From: Raphanus sativus
Taxonomy: Eukaryota > Streptophyta > Magnoliopsida > Brassicales > Brassicaceae
NCBI RefSeq assembly: GCF_000801105.2
Contig: NC_079516.1
Span: forward strand, 27,317,043-27,381,042
Length of the DNA: 64,000 nt
Reading direction: 5' to 3'
The translations under genes were made by a program, and so were the position numbers. Positions 35,907-46,087 of the stretch are shown piece after piece. The notes below the pieces were generated by a model that had not been told where the DNA came from, searched no databases, and saw nothing but the letters and a program-made list of their open reading frames with translations. Numbering within the stretch: the stretch's first letter is position 1; every line of letters begins with the position of its first letter.

Positions 35907-36911
35907 GGCTTTTTTAATTTATTGCCAGTTACTACATGTCTTATAATGTGTTTTATTTCTTTTTGTAGGCTGAGGCATTTGGCTATTGATAACTCTATTA
36001 TTTCTAATGCACCCGAGGTAACTTGATATACATTTTTAATGGACAACCAAATTTGATGCAATCTTCTAATGGATGTCCTACAATTATTAATAGTGAATTG
36101 CATGGTACTACAATTATCAAATTATTTTATTACTTAAATTATATTAGAGTAAAGGGAACAAATCAAGGTAGTAAAGATAACTATTAAATATTAATTATAT
36201 AGAATTACAAGTTATAAAAGTTAACTTATTAAACTCAACTAAAAGGTTTTTTGAAATAAAGATAATATTCATTATCAACATTAAAATATCTATTATTATA
36301 AATTTTTATAAAAATTTAGGTTTAAGTGTAACATATATGAAAGTTTGGAGGCACAAATATTGTTGGATAATTTAAAATTCTCATTTAAGTATTTTGTAGA
36401 AACCAAATAATAGTATTTGGTTATATATTTTTATATTTTTGCATATCTATCCAGACGAAACAGATTTAGCTGCTGTATTAAACACCTAAAAAAATTGAAT
36501 ACAACCGAGATTAAACACCCAAAAAAACACAAAACCTAACATCGAACCAATATTCAAACTAAACAGATCTATTTTCTTATATCTTACAAAATAACACAAG
36601 TAATTATCTCATTCCGCGCAAGGCGCATGTTACTACCTAGTATACTCTTTCATAAAGGAAATTTATACTGGAAGAGAAATAGGAAGAGCGGCTTTTGCTT
36701 TTCGGAAGAGTGGAGATCGCAAATTGGGAATCGAAATTGTGAGGTAGACATCATTAAAAAAAAAGTTGTTTTCTAAAACACTTAATAATAAACAAAGATT
36801 ATATCATCAAATAACTCAAAATAAAAGCTCTGATACCAGATAAGTTGTTCATGAACGATCTCGTCATATTGACAAAGTCGTGTTGACAGACGAGTTCGTT
36901 GATTTCTAGGT
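35907..36911 (+). other. Spacer with a Helitron 3' end, an exon-like piece and a PBS remnant
   Basis: ccgcgcaaggcgcatgttac followed by tacctag at 36614-36640, before a T, is a Helitron-type 3' terminus (hairpin plus CTAG) on the plus strand; the matching 5' end was not fixed. At 35969-36018 a stretch bounded by ttttgtag and gtaact looks like a displaced exon (frame LRHLAIDNSIISNAPE). At about 36826-36838 gctctgataccag is the reverse complement of an initiator-tRNA primer-binding site, a remnant of another LTR element. Confidence 0.5.
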
Positions 36912-37219
36912 ATTTTATTGAAGCGTTAAATGAAAATTTTATTAGATAAAAAAGTAAATATTAAATATTTGAAACTTATAAATCAAAAATATTTCTTTCA
37001 ATTTTTTCAGAAAAAAATCCCAAATATTTTTTTTTATAAATACAAGAAGATATATACACATTCACGAACGTATACAAACATTCAAGAATGGTATACTAAA
37101 CTCAAATTCATGAAAGTATATTATACATTAAGGAAATTCTTCATAAATTTTCTTAAGAAAAATTGATTACTTAAAAATTTTGGAGGAAAAATTCACAATT
37201 TTTTTTTAAAATAAGTTTC
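36912..37219 (+). repeat. Second copy of the PPR upstream segment
   Basis: Matches 35234-35537 over its length with scattered changes and stops at the Copia insertion. The homology resumes on the other side of the Copia at 45942, so this is the true upstream DNA of the intact PPR gene. Confidence 0.88.
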
Positions 37220-37483
37220 TGTTAAATATTGATAATTATCCAATGGACACATGTCCTGTTTTTATATCAGCTTCATCATCAATACATGTCTTGTATTTGT
37301 AAAATGAGAGATGACTAAGCTTTATTTTCATTCCTATAAATAGGAGTGTCTCACGTTCATTTTATAATTAAGTTGAACGTTTACAAACACTCATTACTCT
37401 CTCCCTCGTGTTTTCCACAAACACACATACACATAATAAATAAATCAGTTCATTTTCTTGTTATCTTCTTTTATTTCACAACA
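37220..37483 (+). repeat. 5' LTR of the Copia element
   Basis: Begins TG and ends CA, with a TATA-like cctataaatagg near 37335 that would serve as the element promoter. Pairs with 45678-45941. Confidence 0.92.
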
Positions 37484-38002
37484 CGTTATCAGCACGACGA
37501 GCTTTTTTATACCGATGCAAGGTTATACCAGCGAGATAAGTTTTAATTTATGTCTTTCAATATATTTAATTTATTTAAAATTTTATTTATTGTTCCGGAG
37601 TGAGAGGCTAGGCCTTCTCCGTTGATTTTCCGGAATGATAGGCGTTGCCTTCCCCGACTGATCGTTAAGATAGACTAGGCCTTCACGATCAGAGAAACAC
37701 GTGGTAGGTTTTACCTCCGTGAATGAAAGGTAAAAAATGGAAGGCTAAGCCTCCTCGGACTTTGATTAAAAGAAAAAAATTAATATGGCCGAGTATGTCA
37801 TCTCAAACCTTTGAAAATGATCAATATGGAAGTCTAAGACTCCTGGATCATATGGTGGGCTGGGTCCCCAATTTTATTTATGCTATTTAAATTTCTGCAA
37901 TTTAAATTTACGCAATTTAATTTTTGCATTTATTTTATGCTTTTAAATTATGCATTTAATTCTTGTTTATATTTATATTATTATTCTATGAATATAGTAA
38001 TT

Positions 38003-38840
38003 ATGTCGAATTTGACAAAGCTCGAAATTAATGCCCTAGATATTACGAAAAATAATTATATGATCTGGGCACTCGGTGTATAGATGCACCTGAGAGAAAA
38101 TGAGCTTTGAGAAATCATCGATAAGTTAATCAGATGAGAAAAGAAAAGCCATGATATTTACACCAATTTGATGATGGTTTATAAGATGAGGTGTATCATG
38201 GGAAAAGATCTAGAAGATCTTTGAAAAAACTAAATCCTTGAAAGAAAGGATTTATTAAATAGTTGGAGTTGATGTAAATCCTCCATGAAAACTGAAAAGT
38301 TGGAAATCATGATACTAAACCATCAAGTGGATCCTACTAGAAAAGGACCAAGGTGTAGATTCGGTTGAAACCGCTATCGTGGTCGTGGAAAAGGACGAGG
38401 AAGAATATACCGTCCCTATAAGATAATAAGAACTTCCACGTATATGAAAATGGTCGGGTGATAAAAGGCAAACAGAAAAAGTTTGCTACAGATTTGACAA
38501 AAAAGAACGTTGGGTACGTATTTGTTGTACGCCAAAATATTAGCCTATCTGTATTGATGGTCAATAAAAAAAGAGAAAGGAAGTGAGATATACTTCATCT
38601 CTTATGAACCCGGACCATCTTTCATGGATTGAATACTCATCTTGATGTTTTAAGATTTTCTGAAATGATTCAGAAAATAAAAATGGAAATATCGATGTGA
38701 CATGAAAATTATTTTTCTAAACAATATTTTGAGATTCAGGATGAAGATAGATATACTTGACAGATATTGGGTCATCATACATGGCTATTAAAGGTAACAT
38801 ATATATATCCTCTCTCGAAATAAATAAGTATAGTATCTAG

Positions 38841-38886
<46 letters not shown>

Positions 38887-41261
38887 TACTATTGATTCTA
38901 TAAGAGCTTAGGATGAAAAGACATGCATAAGAGAAGGATGGCAAAAATTATAAATGAGTAGTAAACCTGAAGTTTACTGATATATAACCATCCCCAATAA
39001 TGTTATCGACATTATTGTGAAATGTTGAAAAACTAAAGGTTTTTCACATATAGCATGTCTTAAGAAAACAAAGAAACCATCATGGGTATTGAATCATCAA
39101 ACAAGTTCAATAGATGTGATTTCTTTAAACAGTCCCAAATCAGGATCTCACTCTAAAGGATTTGAAACATAATTCATCCCAAATAAGAAATCTGAATATG
39201 TTATTGGTTCTAGAGTGGGATTCAGTACGAGATTTTAGACATGGAGTGTCATCATCTCGAGGGGGAGAATTAAAGAATCCTAGTGAATGGAACAATGAGA
39301 ATATTCTGTTCACTCGAAAAATAACTTGATAAAATGACTCAAGTAAGGTGATCCCCATGATCGGGTTTAAACATGCAGTTATGCATGTAATATAGTCATA
39401 TACAATCCAAGAAAGATGAAGTATATGGACTAATCAGAAATATGCTCGCAAGGTTGCTGGAAGCATATAAGCAGCTGATGGAATGAGATGAGAGAAATGG
39501 ATTATCATGAAAGTTATATAGGACAATCCATTCAGAAAATGTCTGCCAGACATTTTGATAAAATAATGATCTCATAATCCAGCTGAAAAGGCTCCAATAA
39601 GAAAATGTGTCCTAAAAGAACGATATATGAGTCTATGGCACGCTAGAGACGTGATAGACCACTTTGGTTCCAAAGTGTCCTCAAAATGGAGCAAAATATG
39701 AATATATGACGAATCTCTTAAAGAGACCGTTAATATGGGTTAATGTGTAGTCAGGTACCTGGGTAAATCATCGATGATGATAAAGAGATCTCGATTAACC
39801 ATATCAGTACGGGTAAAAAGATGGAACCAAAGAGAAAATAGAATGTCGACAATAAATAAATGAAAAAACGCTATATAAATGATGATCATGATCATGAATA
39901 TACCTCTATGTATGAGGTTAGATTGAATTGATTAGCCAAAGAGTGAATGAGGCAATCAATTCGATATAAAGCTCGTTAGAAAAACGAGAGATTCTTGGAC
40001 AAAAGGTCCAAGGTATATATTTCTCCAGAAAATGAAATAAAAGATAACCTTGAGGTATGAAAAACGGCTTGTTCCGAGGTTACTGGAGAAAATTTATAGT
40101 AGATGCAATATTAATATGTCTGGCAGGACACAAATGACTTGAGTTGCATCTTAATAGTCCCTGGAGAATTAATGATATTCTCGGGAACGATAAAACTCTG
40201 AAAGAGTTAGAACAAGCCGTAAATGAGATATCTGAAACCAGTAACTGGTGATATGTTTACGGCACGGTTTGCCGATTGCCATTTTAATGAGGATGAATTT
40301 CCAGCGTAAGGGTGAGGAATTAGAGAAATTCCTAAAGAGATTACCTGGTGTACACAGTCGTTGTTACACCTTGATCCCCCTACGAATCAAAGAGAGCTGG
40401 AAGTTCAGAAAATTGTGCATTTGCATAAATTGGCAAACCAGTTACCAGATGCGTTCACAGATACGAGAAGGGTGACGAAATCATATATACCCGCTGAAAA
40501 TGTTCCATCAAGAATGGTTGTTCCTGGGGAACAAACTGATGGAAACAAAATGAACCTAGGGTTCAGTTAAAGAGGGAGAGATCAGCTGGTTCGAAAGATA
40601 AAATCCCCGAAAAATGTCTGAAAGAAGACATAAGTAGAAAGGTTCCAGAAGAACATGTATTGAAAATATATTGTTTAAAAGATTCTGGTAAGATCTTATA
40701 TAAATAAGTACTTTGGAGATGCTAATGGTCATAAAGCATATAACGACGTCACGAACATATATGTTCTCTCCAAGGTACGTATTGATTTTGGGTTAATTTG
40801 TTCTAGAAAACCGAGTTTGGTATGGTTTTGCAGATACATTCAAAGGCAAAACGAATATGGTTTTACAATTGGTGAAACCACGGTCACATGGAGTTTCGAG
40901 AAATGATCATGGTTTTGACTTTTTCGAAGCATATCAAATATGTGTGTGGTTAAGGTCAATGAGTCACCAGATACAAGATTCAAGTGGAGTAGTTAACAAG
41001 AAAGAGCCGACGAAAGTTTTTGAAGATAACTCGGCTTACTTCACTCAACTCAAAGAAGATTATATCAAGAGAGATAGAACAAAGCACATCCCTCCAAGAT
41101 TTTTCTCGTACATTCGGGAACTCGAGAAAAATAAAGAAGTGGACATCGAATATGTATGGTCATGCGATAATCCGGCCGATTTGTTCACCAAAGCTCTTCC
41201 GACTACAACATTCCGAAAACACGTCAATGGTATCGGGATGAGACGTTTGTGTGATCTGTGA
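38003..41261 (+). pseudogene. Degenerate Copia gag-pol
   Basis: Recognisable but heavily broken. A gag start (MSNLTKLEINALDITKNNY) opens at 38003. A basic Gly/Arg-rich patch (NRYRGRGKGRGR, about 38367) follows, then scattered pol remains. The last part is an RNase H end at 40980-41261 (DNSAYFTQLKEDYIKRDRTK, then DNPADLFTKALPTTTFRKHV). Stops and frameshifts occur throughout, and the typical integrase and reverse-transcriptase motifs are not continuous. A purine tract (cagggggagatta) follows at 41287. It is not functional and was probably already dead when the element last moved, since the LTRs are far less diverged than the coding part. Confidence 0.8.
38842..38883. repeat. (AT)n microsatellite
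   Basis: About 20 AT dinucleotides inside the dead Copia coding region. Confidence 0.95.
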
Positions 41262-41823
41262 AGAGAAAGCTATGTTCATTATTCTCAGGGGGAGATTACG
41301 TCAGTGTACTTTTTTTTCCTTGTCATGGTTTTTATCCCATTGAGTTTTTCCATGACTAGATTTTTTTTTTTTTTTTTTGAATGAATGTTAAATTTATTCA
41401 TCAAAAAAGCCTTAATACAACAAGTGCATACTGTTTACTTGTAATCCAAGCAAAACCAGAAAAAACAAAACAAAAATTATAGAAAGAAACCACACTAAAA
41501 CTCAACTTCAAGCTTCTAAATCCCCCTCAAACTTGACCATATGGAACAAGTCAAGCTTGGGAGTGCTATGTGATTCTCCTCATTAAAACCCCTTAGAGAA
41601 AACCCAAATGGGACAAAACTCTAATAGGGAAAAAGAGTAAGAATCACATAGCAAGGGGATTGATTTCAAAACCACCACAAACCGAGCAGCTGCAAATACA
41701 TCCTAACCAGCAGCCAGAAGAAAACCCAAACTCGAACACTACAAGAATCAGATTACAGTCTAGTTGCAAACCAATGTTGCAGAAGATTCTCACTCCCTTT
41801 AACTCCTTTCATTTTCATCAGAC

Positions 41824-44800
41824 TCAACCTATTACGAATCCTTTGTCAATAACCCTATTCAACACTGGCAGAGGCATCATCTTCCCACCATGACGAACCT
41901 TGTTTCTTTCTCTCCAAATAGCATAGAGAACAGCTTGGAACGCATAGCGAATGCAGAACAAGCTTCCCTTGTCCCTTCTCACATCAGTAATTATTGACAA
42001 AATCTCAGGCCAGAGTTTAGTGTGCGAGACGCCAAGCAGACCTTTTGCTATGTAATCCCAGACTTGAGCAGTGTAGACACACTCAAAGAAGAGATGATTT
42101 CTCGTCTCCTTTGCAACTCTACATAGCACACAAGTTTCATCCACTCCTTGACTCCAATTTGCTACTCTATCCATTGTGGATAAGCGGTTTTTAATAGCAA
42201 GCCAGGCCATGAATGAGAACTTAGGAGTGGCACACACAAACCAAATGCCTCGCGCCCAACTACAATCAGCTTTTCTCTCCCTCAACAACTCCCAAGTTTC
42301 TTGAGTAGAAAAAATCTGCTTATAACCTGAACTACGTCTCCACAGACTCAGATCTTCCTCTTCTGAGCTAAGGGAGATAGAACTTAGCTCAAATTCAATG
42401 TCTTTCAAAATATTAGTACGATGTCTTCGTCTTCTTCTACTACTCAGCACAGCTTCCTCCACAGATGCATCCCTGCTAATACCCATGTCAATAATACCAC
42501 GATCACCCAAAATCTCAGCCATAATACCTCTATCCGACCAATGATCAAACCAAAAGGAGGTCTTTCTGCCATTTCCTAAATCTTTCTTGTAAAAAGATTT
42601 AGCTAGCTCTCTAAGTTTGAGCATTTTTCGCCACATCCACGAACCCGCTTGCATATTAGCTTTTACTTCCCAAAAACTCTTACCTTTCAGTAAGTTCGAA
42701 TGTATCCATTTGCCCCAAAGAGAAACACCAGACAACATTCTCCAGATTAGCTTAAGCCCAAAGACTCTGCTCACTTCTTTCAAACTTCTAATCCCCAGAC
42801 CACCTTCACTCTTCTTACTGCAGATTTCTTGCCAAGAGACTTTAGCATTTGAAGATTTCAGAGCTGGACCCGTCCAAAGAAAAGCAGAACAAATCTGATC
42901 AGCCTCCTTAATGCAAGCACTAGGCAGCCGAAAAACAGAAATCCAGAAATTTATGATGTTGATAAGAACGGAGTTAATAAGTTGGAGTCTACCAGCATAA
43001 GAAAGAAACCGACACGTCCAGGAGCCAATCTTATTTCTGAGATGCTCAAGGAGAGGAAGATAATCATGTCTTGACATCGATCTAGTCATAAGAGGCAGAC
43101 CCAAGTAACGAACTGGGAGAGTTCCTTCAGCAAACTTGAAATGCCTCAAGATATTCTGCTTCTCACTTCCCGAAACACCAGCCATATAGATCGTAGATTT
43201 CTCCAAACTGATACTCAAACCCGACCAGGCCTCAAACTCCTCAAAAACCGATAAAGCCCCCTGAACAGAATGATTTGAACCTTCAACAAAAACCATCAAA
43301 TCATCTGCAAAACAGAGATGAGTAATAGCTAGCTTCTTACAACCCGGGTGAAACATGAACTTCCCCAACGCAGCTGCTCTATTGATCTTCCAAGACAGCA
43401 CATTCATGCATAAAACAAATAAGTAAGGCGAGATGGGACAACCCTGACGAAGGCCTCTAGAACTTTGAAAGTACCCTGCCAAATCACCATTTACTTGCAC
43501 CGAAAAAGAAGAGGTAGAGATGCAGAGATTAATCCATTGAATAAACCTGTCTGGGAAACCAAGAGCTTTCAAGCTATTTATCACAAAAGACCATTGAACA
43601 GAATCAAAGGCTTTTGAGATATCAATTTTCATGACACATCTAGGAGTTACCATTTCTCTATGATAATCCTTGACAAGCTCAGAAGCAAGAAGGACATTTT
43701 CCATGAGTAATCTCCCTTGAACAAACGCAGATTGATTGTCTGTGATGATCTTCGGGAGGAGCAGCTTAAGCCTGTTAGCCAAAATTTTTGAAACTACCTT
43801 GTACAGGACATTGCAGCACGCAATGGGACGGAAATCTTTCATTTCCATTGAGTCATTCTTCTTAGGGACCAGGGCTAAGATAGTGGAGTTCACTCCCTTA
43901 GGCAGAAAACCAAATTTGAAGACTGACTGAACAGAAGCCGTGAAGTCATTACCAAGAATCCCCCAAGTGGTTTTGAAAAACTCTGCAGGATACCCATCTG
44001 GACCAGGAGATTTGTTGTTTGGCATGGCGAACAGAACCTTGCGAATCTCTTCTGAAGTAACCTCAGCCTCAAGGAAGTTACAATCAGCAGGGGAGCATCT
44101 AATCGAGCATAAATCCTGCAACTCCTCTACAGAAACACCCTGATAACTATCTGGGGCTTTATTAAGAAGTTCAGAGAAGAAGCGTTCCGCCTCCTTCTTA
44201 ATTTCATGATGAGTGTTAACCACAATCCCATTAGAGCATCTGATTTCACGAATGATATTCTGAGCTTTGCGCGAGTTAATGGCCCTGTGAAACGTTTTGT
44301 TATTCTGATCCCCAATGTCCAGCCAATGAAGCTTAGACCTTTGCTTTAAAAAATCTTCCTCTAGAGAAGCTACCTTACTCCAATTATCATACGCATCAGC
44401 TTCCTCTTGCATAGCAACTACAGACGGGTTAAGTAAAGTAGACCTCTGCTTCTCACAAAGAACAGTAAACGCTTCCTTAGTCCTCTTTGTTAGATTACCC
44501 AGCTTCTCTCTACCCAACGTACGAATCAAAGGCTTCAAAGATTTTAGCTTTTTTGAGAATCTGAACATGGCTGAAGTAGACGGAAACAACCTCACCGTAG
44601 AACTCCAGTACTCTTGAACCATAGGGAGAAAATCAGGGATACTTCCTATAGCATTGACATACTTGAAAGGCCTCTTAATTTTTTCACTTGGCGTGATCAG
44701 TTGAACCTTACACCTCATGTGATCCGAACAACCACCCGGCTCAAAGATAGAATAAGCATTACTGAAACAATGAATAGCCTCCTCATTCATCAACACCCTA

Positions 44801-45399
44801 TCCAGCTTCTTACAAATGATACCCTCCTCTCTCTTGTTGCACCAAGTGTATCTTGGTCCTTGATAAGCCATATCAGAAAGATGACAGAGAAGAACGAGAT
44901 TCTGAAAATCCTTCATACCACTAGGAATTCTGCCTGTATTAACATAGCTAGAACTCTCCTCACCTTCCAAGATCTCATTAAAGTCACCAACTATAAGCCA
45001 TGCTTTATTGTTAAAACAAGGAGAATTATGGTGATGAGCGAGATCTTCCCACAAACCTTTACGCTCCTCTGCCTCATTCTTAGCATAAACACAAGAATAA
45101 TAGAAAGCTTCCACATTCTGCATCTCAACCAGAACCGTGATTAGCTGGTCTGACTTGTAGACTGGAGTAACTCTAACCTCATCTCTCCAAAGAAACCAAA
45201 TACGACCACCTTGACTCTCCTCATAATTAGTAACCGCAGACCAACCCCTGAACACCGTGTTTAAAATTCTACTCGACTTGTTCTCCTTCACCCTTGTTTC
45301 CAAAATACAACCAAAATGAAAGTCTTTAACCCACTCACTGATTATGGAATGCTTCAAAGTTTTGTTCAGTCCGCGCACATTCCAGAAAAAACTCCCCAT
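41824..45399 (-). CDS. LINE ORF2: endonuclease-reverse transcriptase
   Basis: An uninterrupted frame of 1191 codons, starting at an ATG two bases after the ORF1 stop. The N-terminal third is an APE-type endonuclease (WNVRGLN, ILETRVKE, IVGDFNE, CSDH). The reverse transcriptase follows, with DISKAFDSVQW, GLRQGCPISPYLF and the catalytic CFADDLMVF. A zf-RVT domain is near the C-terminus (CVLCRVAKETRNHLFFEC) before WRERNKVRH. In plant L1-like elements this protein nicks DNA and primes reverse transcription of its own RNA at the target. No stop or frameshift is visible, so this is a recent copy, although with ORF1 truncated it is probably not autonomous. No RNase H domain is present, unlike the LINE tails at 12664-13191 and 62683-63033. 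Confidence 0.92.
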   Translation of the reverse strand: MGSFFWNVRGLNKTLKHSIISEWVKDFHFGCILETRVKENKSSRILNTVFRGWSAVTNYEESQGGRIWFLWRDEVRVTPVYKSDQLITVLVEMQNVEAFYYSCVYAKNEAEERKGLWEDLAHHHNSPCFNNKAWLIVGDFNEILEGEESSSYVNTGRIPSGMKDFQNLVLLCHLSDMAYQGPRYTWCNKREEGIICKKLDRVLMNEEAIHCFSNAYSIFEPGGCSDHMRCKVQLITPSEKIKRPFKYVNAIGSIPDFLPMVQEYWSSTVRLFPSTSAMFRFSKKLKSLKPLIRTLGREKLGNLTKRTKEAFTVLCEKQRSTLLNPSVVAMQEEADAYDNWSKVASLEEDFLKQRSKLHWLDIGDQNNKTFHRAINSRKAQNIIREIRCSNGIVVNTHHEIKKEAERFFSELLNKAPDSYQGVSVEELQDLCSIRCSPADCNFLEAEVTSEEIRKVLFAMPNNKSPGPDGYPAEFFKTTWGILGNDFTASVQSVFKFGFLPKGVNSTILALVPKKNDSMEMKDFRPIACCNVLYKVVSKILANRLKLLLPKIITDNQSAFVQGRLLMENVLLASELVKDYHREMVTPRCVMKIDISKAFDSVQWSFVINSLKALGFPDRFIQWINLCISTSSFSVQVNGDLAGYFQSSRGLRQGCPISPYLFVLCMNVLSWKINRAAALGKFMFHPGCKKLAITHLCFADDLMVFVEGSNHSVQGALSVFEEFEAWSGLSISLEKSTIYMAGVSGSEKQNILRHFKFAEGTLPVRYLGLPLMTRSMSRHDYLPLLEHLRNKIGSWTCRFLSYAGRLQLINSVLINIINFWISVFRLPSACIKEADQICSAFLWTGPALKSSNAKVSWQEICSKKSEGGLGIRSLKEVSRVFGLKLIWRMLSGVSLWGKWIHSNLLKGKSFWEVKANMQAGSWMWRKMLKLRELAKSFYKKDLGNGRKTSFWFDHWSDRGIMAEILGDRGIIDMGISRDASVEEAVLSSRRRRRHRTNILKDIEFELSSISLSSEEEDLSLWRRSSGYKQIFSTQETWELLRERKADCSWARGIWFVCATPKFSFMAWLAIKNRLSTMDRVANWSQGVDETCVLCRVAKETRNHLFFECVYTAQVWDYIAKGLLGVSHTKLWPEILSIITDVRRDKGSLFCIRYAFQAVLYAIWRERNKVRHGGKMMPLPVLNRVIDKGFVIG

Positions 45400-45401
45400 A
45401 A

Positions 45402-45640
45402 TCAGAGTTTGCGTCTAGAAGACTTCTTGCTCTTAGGATTTGCATCCTGAGCTCTAGTCTTCTGGACTCTCTTACCCCCTTTTTTCACTGCTGACTTCTC
45501 TTTAACACTCTCTTGCTTCTCCAACAGCTCATCCTCCAACAAATCCTCATCTCTTATATCAGTACTTTCATCCTCTATCTCATCCTCAGCCTCCATATCT
45601 ATAGCATCATCATTTTGCACCTCACCTTCTTCTTTAACGA
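45402..45640 (-). pseudogene. LINE ORF1 C-terminal remnant
   Basis: The frame joins directly upstream of ORF2 and codes for an acidic then Lys/Arg-rich tail (EDEIEDESTDIRDEDLLEDE to SKKSSRRKL). It has no in-frame ATG near its 5' limit, as expected for the last 75-80 residues of an RNA-binding ORF1 cut by 5' truncation. Confidence 0.7.
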
Positions 45641-45677
45641 GGCACTACGTGATACAAATTGGATAATCAATGGGAAG

Positions 45678-45941
45678 TGTTAAATATTGATGATTATCCA
45701 ATGGACACATGTCCTGTTTTTATATCAGCTTCATCATCAATACGTGTCTTGTATTTGTAAAATGAAAGATGACTAAGCTGTATTTTCATTCCTATAAATA
45801 GAAGTGTCTCACGTTCATTTTATAATTAAGTTGAACGTTTACAAACACTCCTTACTCTCTCCCTCGTGTTTTCCACAAACACACATACACATAATAAATA
45901 AATCAGTTCATTTTTTTGTTATCTTCTTTTATTTCACAACA
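45678..45941 (+). repeat. 3' LTR of the Copia element
   Basis: 264 bp, matching 37220-37483 except for about seven substitutions. Its TATA-like cctataaatag lies about 295 bp before the PPR start codon and points towards it. Confidence 0.92.
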
Positions 45942-46087
45942 GTTTCTTTTTTTTGGGGTCAAAATAAGATTTCAAGTATGAAACCCAAAACACGAAACAC
46001 GATGACAAAAAAAAAAAAATCTAAAACACGCAAAAATCTGAATGAATAGCCGAAAGCCAGTGGAAACATAACATAACTGACTTGAGA

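Larger units (their letters stand above)
41371..45640 (-). mobile_element. L1-type LINE nested in the Copia element
   Basis: A minus-strand LINE with its poly(A) seen as poly(T) at 41371-41387, a 3' UTR of about 430 bp, an open ORF2 (41824-45399) and the end of ORF1 (45402 to about 45640). ORF1 is cut off, so the insertion is 5'-truncated. Copia sequence stops at ccatgactaga and resumes at about tctttaacgaggcac, the usual order in related Copia elements. I could not identify a target duplication. Confidence 0.88.
37215..45946 (+). mobile_element. Ty1/Copia LTR retrotransposon, interrupted by a LINE
   Basis: LTRs of 264 bp each at 37220-37483 and 45678-45941 begin TGTTAAATATTGAT and end TTATTTCACAACA. 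They are flanked by the 5-bp duplication GTTTC (37215-37219 and 45942-45946). By eye they differ at about 7 sites. The sequence next to the 5' LTR is cgttatcagcacgacgagc, the primer-binding region seen in many plant Copia elements; caatgggaag precedes the 3' LTR. Coding remains run 38003-41261, and a LINE sits inside the 3' untranslated part (41371-45640). Without the LINE the element is about 4.4 kb. Insertion lies 146 bp upstream of the intact PPR start codon. Confidence 0.93.

Noticed and set aside
37346..37546. Frames inside the Copia LTRs (also 45804-46049)
   Set aside because: They are the LTR R/U5 region and differ only because the flanks differ.
46082..46087. PPR start at an upstream TTG
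   Set aside because: Plant nuclear genes rarely start at TTG; the ATG at 46088 also aligns with the start of the truncated duplicate at 35662.
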